Of a stretch of DNA of 64,000 bases, positions 59,308 through 64,000 are shown one piece after another. The stretch covers positions 8,600,501 to 8,664,500 of the forward strand of contig NZ_JAUSUZ010000001.1 of assembly GCF_030813715.1 (NCBI RefSeq), written 5' to 3'. The notes beneath the pieces are model-generated. The model worked only from the letters and a program-made list of their open reading frames with translations, was not told the origin of the DNA and did not search any database. The DNA comes from Catenuloplanes indicus (GTDB lineage: Bacteria; Actinomycetota; Actinomycetes; Mycobacteriales; Micromonosporaceae). The translations under genes and the position numbers were made by a program. Each line of letters begins with the position of its first letter. The first letter of the stretch is position 1.

Positions 59308-60552
59308 ATGGGCGCGATGAGCGACACCTGGCTGCTGCGGGCGCAGCAGAGGCTGGCCGCCGCCGGACGGCGGCGGCCATGGGTGCTGGACCTGCTCGTG
59401 ACGGTCCCGGTGATCCTGTCCGGGCTGCGCGACATCTTCGGCGGCGAGAAACCGGGGCACGGCGGCCCGTTCGGTGACCAGGAGTTCGGCACGCTGCCGC
59501 CCGCGGTCACGGCCGCGCTGGTCGCGGTGATGGTGGTGGCGCTCTGGTGGCGCCGCCGCGCCCCGGCCGTGGTGCTCGCGGTCGTGCTGGCCGTGGTGCT
59601 CGGGTCGTGGCTGGCCGGCGCCTGGATCCAGTCCGGCATGGCGATGCTGCTCGCGCTGTACGCGCTGGCCCGGCACGGCAACCTGCGCACGCTCGCCTGG
59701 GCCTGCGCCGGCACCGCCGTGATGGTGGTCGCCGGGCTGTTCTTCCTGCTGTCCGTGGAGCACCCGTGGACCAGCGCGTTCTTCATGATCGGTACGGGGA
59801 CCGCCGCGGTCGCGCTCGCGCTCACGGTCCGCACCCGCGCCGCCTACCTGGCCGCGCTCGAGGACCGCGCCCGCCGCCTGGAGGTGGAGCGGGACCAGCG
59901 GGAACGCCTGACCGCCGCGGCCGAGCGGTCCCGGGTCGCGCGGGAGATGCACGACATCGTCGGCCACAACCTGTCCGTGATGATCGGCCTCGCGGACGGC
60001 GGCGCGGTGCTGGCCGCCAGCCGCGGCGAGTCGACCGCGGAACCGCTGCGGCTGATCGGCGAGACCGGCCGGCAGGCGCTCGGCGAGCTGCGCCGCGTGC
60101 TCGGCGTGCTGCGCGACGGCACCACCGACGCCCGGCTCAGCCCGCAACCCGGCGTGGCCGACCTCGACGACCTGGTCCGGCGGGTGCGCGCAGCCGGGCT
60201 CACGGTCGAGTACCGCACGGACGGCGACGTGCGCACGCTCGGCGGCGGGCTGCAGCTGACCGTCTACCGCATCGTGCAGGAGGCGCTGACCAACACGCTC
60301 AAACACGCGGGCGCCGGGTCCCGGGCCACCGTCACCGTGCACGCCGAGGACGACACGGTACGGGTGACGGTCCGCGACACCGGCCCGTCCGGCGGTTTCA
60401 CGGCGCCGGACGGCGACGAGCCCGGTCACGGCCTGGCCGGGATCCGGGAGCGGGCCGGGCTCTACGGCGGCGAGGTGATCGCCGGGCCGGACGCGGCCGG
60501 TGGCTGGCAGGTGGAGGCGTTGCTCAACGACCGCCCGGTGACGGTGGCATGA
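59308..60552 (+). CDS. Sensor histidine kinase (HisKA_3 type)
   Basis: 414 residues (Met4 also possible). Four to five membrane helices span about 20-165 with little extracellular sequence. Then a coiled coil, the phosphorylation motif REMHDIVGHNLSVMIGLADGG, and HATPase motifs VYRIVQEALTNTLKHA and GHGLAGIRERAGLYGG. This is the NarX/DesK-type family, often sensing membrane or envelope state. The response-regulator gene overlaps its end by 4 bp. The adjacent ABC exporter is the probable regulated target. Confidence 0.94.
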   Translation: MGAMSDTWLLRAQQRLAAAGRRRPWVLDLLVTVPVILSGLRDIFGGEKPGHGGPFGDQEFGTLPPAVTAALVAVMVVALWWRRRAPAVVLAVVLAVVLGSWLAGAWIQSGMAMLLALYALARHGNLRTLAWACAGTAVMVVAGLFFLLSVEHPWTSAFFMIGTGTAAVALALTVRTRAAYLAALEDRARRLEVERDQRERLTAAAERSRVAREMHDIVGHNLSVMIGLADGGAVLAASRGESTAEPLRLIGETGRQALGELRRVLGVLRDGTTDARLSPQPGVADLDDLVRRVRAAGLTVEYRTDGDVRTLGGGLQLTVYRIVQEALTNTLKHAGAGSRATVTVHAEDDTVRVTVRDTGPSGGFTAPDGDEPGHGLAGIRERAGLYGGEVIAGPDAAGGWQVEALLNDRPVTVA

Positions 60553-61205
60553 CCACGGTCCTGATCGCCGACGACCAGCCGCTGCAACGGCTCGGCTTCC
60601 GCATGCTGCTCGAGGGCACGCCCGGGATGTCCGCGGTCGGCGAGGCCGAGCACGGCGCCGAGGCGGTGCGGATGGCCGCCGACCTGCGGCCGGACGTGGT
60701 GCTGATGGACGTGCGCATGCCCGGCATGGACGGTATCGAGGCCACCCGCCGGATCATCGCGGCCGGTGGCCGTACCCGGGTGCTGATCCTGACCACGTTC
60801 GACCTGGACGAGTACGTCTACGCCGGGTTGCGGGCCGGGGCCGGCGGCTTCCTGCTCAAGGACGCCCGGCCGGAGGAGCTGATCGCCGGGATCCGCGCGG
60901 TCGACGCCGGTGACGCCGTGGTCGCGCCGCGGCTGACCCGGCGGCTGATGGAGGCGTACACCCGGGACCAGGCCCCGGCCGCCGGTGACGATCCGCGGCT
61001 GGCCGCGCTGAGCGAGCGGGAGCACGAGGTACTGGTCGCGATCGGCCAGGGCTGGACCAACACGGAGATCGCCGAGCGGCTGGTGCTGACCGAGTCGACC
61101 GTGAAGAAGCACGTCGGCCGGGTGCTCGCGAAGGTGGGCGCGCGGGACCGGGTGCAGGCGGTGATCGTCGCCTACGACACCGGGCTGGTGCGCCCCGGAC
61201 GGTGA
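60549..61205 (+). CDS. NarL/FixJ-family response regulator
   Basis: 218 residues. The receiver domain has the acidic pair in LIADDQPLQ, phospho-acceptor Asp in VVLMDVRMPGMDG, Thr in LILTTFDLDEYV and Lys in GFLLKDARPEEL. The C-terminal LuxR HTH is LSEREHEVLVAIGQGWTNTEIAERLVLTESTVKKHVGRVLAKVGARDRVQAV. It overlaps the kinase gene (ATGA). It is the last gene of the four-gene ABC/two-component operon, closed by a hairpin at 61217. Confidence 0.95.
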   Translation: MTTVLIADDQPLQRLGFRMLLEGTPGMSAVGEAEHGAEAVRMAADLRPDVVLMDVRMPGMDGIEATRRIIAAGGRTRVLILTTFDLDEYVYAGLRAGAGGFLLKDARPEELIAGIRAVDAGDAVVAPRLTRRLMEAYTRDQAPAAGDDPRLAALSEREHEVLVAIGQGWTNTEIAERLVLTESTVKKHVGRVLAKVGARDRVQAVIVAYDTGLVRPGR

Positions 61206-61216
61206 CGCGCCGGGTA

Positions 61217-61244
61217 CCCGCCGATCCCCGGAGGGATCGGCGGG
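61217..61244. terminator. Bidirectional 12-bp hairpin terminator
   Basis: CCCGCCGATCCC (61217-61228) and GGGATCGGCGGG (61233-61244) enclose a 4-nt loop, between the response-regulator stop and the convergent SGNH pseudogene end. Confidence 0.75.
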
Positions 61245-61250
61245 CGTGCC

Positions 61251-61708
61251 TCAGAGTTTGCTGATCTCCGCGGAGAGCATGTACGTGTAGACGACGGCGT
61301 GGCCGTACCGCTTCGGGTGGAAGGTCTGGTAGGCGAGGCCGAGGTCGGAGCTGACGCCGTGGATCCACTCGGTGGCGACGGGCGTGCAGGCCTCGTGACC
61401 GATGAACGGCAGCCGCATCTCGACGAACCGCACACCGGCCCGGCCGGCCGCGTCCGCGATGCCCGCGGCCAGGTGGTCGGCGTTGTGCGTGATCTGCTTG
61501 CGCTTCAGGGCGCTGAGGCCGATCGCGCCGCAGCTGCCGGCGCCCTCGTCGACCAGCCGCGGGTAACCGAGCACCAGCACCTGCGCCCGCGGCGCAGCGC
61601 CACGTACTCGCCGGGCGTCACGCCCGCCGCGTGCGCGGGTGCCGCGGCCGTCAGCGTGGCCGTGACCGCGAGTATGCCGGTGACCAGCACCGACCGGATC
61701 TTCTGCAT
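61251..61708 (-). pseudogene. Secreted SGNH/GDSL hydrolase gene with large internal deletion
   Basis: A complete signal peptide (MQKIRSVLVTGILAVTATL to PAHAAG) starts at 61708 and leads into GEYVAL at 61595. Here a normal SGNH hydrolase would continue with the GDS catalytic block. Instead the sequence jumps, out of frame, to VLVLGYPRLVDEG, the C-terminal third of the family, running to FHPKRYGHAVVYTYML with the catalytic His. The blocks with the nucleophile Ser and the oxyanion residues are missing. The junction lies at about 61590-61595. The product cannot be a working esterase. Confidence 0.75.
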
Positions 61709-61760
61709 GTACCGGTACACCTCCGCTGCCGCCGGACCGGCCACGCATCGGCATCCGCTG

Positions 61761-61788
61761 CCTAGACCCACCCGCCGGGCGGGGTAGG
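61761..61788. terminator. Possible hairpin at the lldP 3' end
   Basis: CCTA/TAGG outer arms with a CCCG/CGGG-rich core, just after the lactate permease stop. The geometry is less clean than the other terminators. Confidence 0.3.
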
Positions 61789-61797
61789 CATCCGTCG

Positions 61798-63450
61798 TCA
61801 GGGCACCATCCAGCTCAGCACCGGCGTGGCCTGCAAGCCGACCAGCAGCGCCATCGCGCAGATCAACACCACGCTCCAGCCGGCCGTACGACGGAACAGG
61901 TCGCCCTCGCGCCCGCTCAGCCCCACCGCGCCCGCCGCGATCGTCAGGTTCTGCAACGAGATCATCTTGCCGACCACGCCACCGGACGCGTTGGCCGCGG
62001 CGAGCAGCACCGGGTCCAGGCCGGCCGACCGGGCGGCGGTGACCTGGAGCCCGCCGAACAGCGAGTTGGACGAGGTGTCCGAGCCGGTGAGCGCCACCCC
62101 CAGCCAGCCGAGCACGGGCGAGAGCACGGCGAACACGCCACCGGCACCGGCCATCCAGCTGCCCAGCGTCGCGGTCTGCCCGCTGCCGTTCATCACGAAG
62201 GCCAGCGCCAGCAGCCCGCAGACCGTGACGATCGCCCCGCGCAGCGAGAGCAGCGTCCGCCCGTACGCCGCCGCCGCGGCTCGCGGTGTGATCCGCAGGA
62301 TCGCCATCGTCATCAGGCCGGCCAGGAACAGCAGCGTGCCGGTCGAGGAGAGCCAGTTGAACCGGAACACCGGCAGGGACGACTGCGCACCGGAGCCGGT
62401 CAGCAGGTGCAGGCCCGGCCACCGGAACGTCACGGTCACGGCGTTCAGCGCGTCCGCGATCACCGGCACCTGCGACAGGCCGAAGATCACCACGATCAAC
62501 AGGTACGGTGCGTACGCCCGCCATACCTCGGCCGCGGTGTCCGGTCTCGTGGGGGCCGCGAGGGTGACCGTGCCGCCCGCCCCGCCGGTCACGGCCGCCG
62601 GCCGCGAGCCCGCCGGTGCGCCGCCCCCACCGTCGCGCCGCGGCGGCCACACGCGGGCGGTCACCGCCACCACCACGGCGCTGACCAGCCCCGCCACGAT
62701 GTCGGCCAGCGCGACCGAGAGATAGTTCGAGGTGAGGAACTGCGCCACCGCGAACGACACGCCGCAGGCGGCCGCGACGTGCCACGTGCCGCGCACGCCG
62801 CGGCGGCCACCGACCAGACCGACCAGCAGCAGCGGTACGAACAGCGCGATCACCGGTACCTGGCGCCCGGCCATCGCGCCCAGGTCGCCCGCCGGCAGAT
62901 CGGTGACCCCCGCCAGCGTGGTGATCGGCAGGCCTAGCGGCCCGAACGCGGCCGGCACGGTGTTGGCCACCAGCGCGACCGTGGCCGCCCTCATCGGACC
63001 GAGCCCCAGCGCCAGCAGCATCACCGTGGTGATCGCGACCGGCGTACCCTGACCGGCCAGTCCCTCCAGCAGCGCGCCGAAGCAGAACGCGATCACCAGC
63101 GCCTGCACCTGCCGGTCGCCGCTGACCCGGGTGAACGCACGCCCGAGCACGTCGAAGTGCCCGCTCGTCACGGTCATCCGGTAGATCCAGATCGCGGTGC
63201 CGAACGTCCACACGAGCGGGAACAGCGCGAACGCCGCCCCCAGGCTCGCGGTGAGCAGCACCTGCCCGGCCGGCATCGCGTACGCCACGACGGACACCAG
63301 GGCGGCCACGGCGAGCGCACCGAGCGCGGCCAGCCACGCCCGCACCCGCGCGACCCCCAGCAACACGAACAACGTGATGATCGGCAGTCCGGCGACGACC
63401 GCGCTCCACACCAGCGAGCCGGCGAGCGGCGCCAGCATCGGTCGGTACAT
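61798..63450 (-). CDS. lldP: L-lactate permease (LctP/LldP family)
   Basis: 550 residues from ATG 63450, with about thirteen to fourteen membrane helices. Family motifs are FCFGALLEGLAGQGTPVAITTVML, VANTVPAAFGPLGLPITTLAG, LSPVLGWLGVALTGSDTSSNSLFGGLQVTAA and NASGGVVGKMISLQNLTIA. It imports L-lactate, and often glycolate, with protons. The open frame extends to 63564, but the extra N-terminus is Arg/Gly-rich and unlike the family. There are no lactate dehydrogenase genes beside it in this window. Confidence 0.93.
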   Translation of the reverse strand: MYRPMLAPLAGSLVWSAVVAGLPIITLFVLLGVARVRAWLAALGALAVAALVSVVAYAMPAGQVLLTASLGAAFALFPLVWTFGTAIWIYRMTVTSGHFDVLGRAFTRVSGDRQVQALVIAFCFGALLEGLAGQGTPVAITTVMLLALGLGPMRAATVALVANTVPAAFGPLGLPITTLAGVTDLPAGDLGAMAGRQVPVIALFVPLLLVGLVGGRRGVRGTWHVAAACGVSFAVAQFLTSNYLSVALADIVAGLVSAVVVAVTARVWPPRRDGGGGAPAGSRPAAVTGGAGGTVTLAAPTRPDTAAEVWRAYAPYLLIVVIFGLSQVPVIADALNAVTVTFRWPGLHLLTGSGAQSSLPVFRFNWLSSTGTLLFLAGLMTMAILRITPRAAAAAYGRTLLSLRGAIVTVCGLLALAFVMNGSGQTATLGSWMAGAGGVFAVLSPVLGWLGVALTGSDTSSNSLFGGLQVTAARSAGLDPVLLAAANASGGVVGKMISLQNLTIAAGAVGLSGREGDLFRRTAGWSVVLICAMALLVGLQATPVLSWMVP

Positions 63451-63576
63451 GCCCACCTCCGGCCACGCGGCACACCGCACGGGAACGCGCATAGTCTGCC
63501 CGCCCGCCCACGTCCCCCGTTCTCCGAGATTGCGCTCTGCCCCGCGACCCCGGCCGGCCGGCACCGTCCGGCGACG

Positions 63577-64000
63577 CTATGGACGTGCGGCCTCCGGGAG
63601 GTTCCGGCAGGTGCGGAACGTCGTCCGGATCTCCTCGGTGAGCAGGCCCGGCTGTTCGAGTGCGGCGAAGTGCCCGCCCCGGGGGAGCTGGGCGTAGTGC
63701 AGCAGGGACGGGTATCGGCGCTCGACCCATCGGCGCGACGCCTGCACGGCCTCGCCGGGAAAGATGCTGAAGCCGGCGGGTACCGGGTTCGGCTCGGCGG
63801 CGAACGTGGGGCGCTGCCGCTCCTCCCAGTAGAGGCGCGCGGCCGATGCGGCCGCGTTGGGCAGCCAGTAGAGCATGATGTCGTCGAGGATCTCGTCCCG
63901 GCCGACGGCCGTCTCCGGGTCGCCGTCGTGTTCGGCGACGTCCTGGAACAGCGTGTAGATCCAGGCGGCGAGCCCGGCCGGCGAGTCGGACAGCGCGTAT
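63577..64000 (-). CDS. Epoxide hydrolase-type alpha/beta hydrolase, 5' end outside window
   Basis: The C-terminal 140 residues of an alpha/beta hydrolase: the cap region YALSDSPAGLAAWIYTLFQD, DIMLYWLPNAAASAARLYWEER, FPGEAVQASRRWVERRYPSLLHYAQLPRGGHFAALEQPGLLTEEIRTTF. The catalytic His is in GGHFAALEQP. This matches the epoxide hydrolase N-terminal-domain family (EHN type), normally about 370-400 residues. The nucleophile Asp and the EHN domain lie beyond 64000. The substrate cannot be inferred. Confidence 0.85.
   Translation of the reverse strand, partial: YALSDSPAGLAAWIYTLFQDVAEHDGDPETAVGRDEILDDIMLYWLPNAAASAARLYWEERQRPTFAAEPNPVPAGFSIFPGEAVQASRRWVERRYPSLLHYAQLPRGGHFAALEQPGLLTEEIRTTFRTCRNLPEAARP

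Noticed and set aside
57895-60429. An 844-residue open frame on the minus strand
   Set aside because: It is antisense to the ABC and histidine-kinase genes, shows low-complexity Arg/His/Gln-rich translation and no start signal.
61505-63730. A 741-residue minus-strand frame across the lactate permease
   Set aside because: It is out of frame with lldP, with Arg/Gly-rich nonsense. Only its last 65 residues are meaningful, as the signal peptide of the SGNH pseudogene.
1-64000. CRISPR arrays, tRNA or rRNA genes, phage or plasmid origins
   Set aside because: No regularly spaced repeats, cloverleaf sequences with CCA-type ends, rRNA core motifs or replication/integrase genes were seen.

Overview
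The window is high-G+C, gene-dense DNA with many GTG and a few TTG starts. Third codon positions are strongly G/C-biased, and the regulators are SARP/AfsR, PucR, MmyB-type XRE and NarL-type. This is typical of a filamentous actinobacterium, and the gene content suits a Micromonosporaceae-type genome (Actinoplanes/Catenuloplanes-like). That taxon is an inference from content, not from a marker gene. No rRNA, tRNA, CRISPR array or complete insertion sequence was seen.

Layout. 1-9.8 kb: a secreted protein cut by the left edge, a decayed or domesticated ISAzo13-type transposase, two secreted peptidoglycan peptidases (M15 and M74) with peptidoglycan-binding modules, an ABC transporter pair with a PucR regulator, a secreted M4 metallopeptidase, and a truncated glyoxalase-fold gene. 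9.8-20.8 kb: a Kup potassium transporter, then an iron island. The island has a siderophore-interacting flavoprotein divergent from two FecCD permeases, an ATPase and a binding lipoprotein, around an IdeR/DmdR-like iron box. These are followed by a heterodimeric exporter-fold ABC pair and a methyltransferase, mostly with stop/start overlaps.

21.2-35.6 kb: an exopolysaccharide locus of Wzx/Wzy type. It has a secreted beta-propeller, a hexapeptide acyltransferase, a Wzz-like protein with a broken kinase P-loop, a Wzy-like polymerase, a Wzx-like flippase, a PAPS-type sulfotransferase, a kinase-fold protein, an Alg14/Alg13-like pair and a GT2 enzyme. Convergent to these are the polyprenyl-phosphate sugar transferase and a secreted GH16 glycanase. 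The sulfotransferase suggests a sulfated polymer.

35.7-39.3 kb: a patch of small, truncated and frameshifted genes, partly bounded by 36-bp near-identical direct repeats. 39.3-47.3 kb: small stress and regulatory units (RDD protein, acetyltransferase, ArsR-AHSA1-SnoaL operon, SulP-MerR operon, sulfotransferase, and an SDR divergent from an XRE regulator). 47.4-56 kb: a regulatory island with TetR, two tandem large SARP-NB-ARC-TPR regulators, a truncated adenylation-domain protein and a third short SARP, but no biosynthetic enzymes in view. 56.2-64 kb: an amino-acid racemase, a frameshifted TPR gene, an ABC transporter plus two-component system, an internally deleted SGNH hydrolase, an L-lactate permease and a partial epoxide hydrolase.

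The most notable observations are: (i) the iron-linked heterodimeric ABC pair, whose degenerate motifs are exactly complementary, leaving one intact composite ATP site; (ii) the sulfotransferase and kinase-fold protein inside an actinobacterial EPS locus; (iii) pseudo-enzymes that keep full reading frames but lack catalytic motifs (ISAzo13 transposase, Wzz/BY-kinase, adenylation protein); and (iv) several genes broken by single small indels, which could be real decay or sequence errors.
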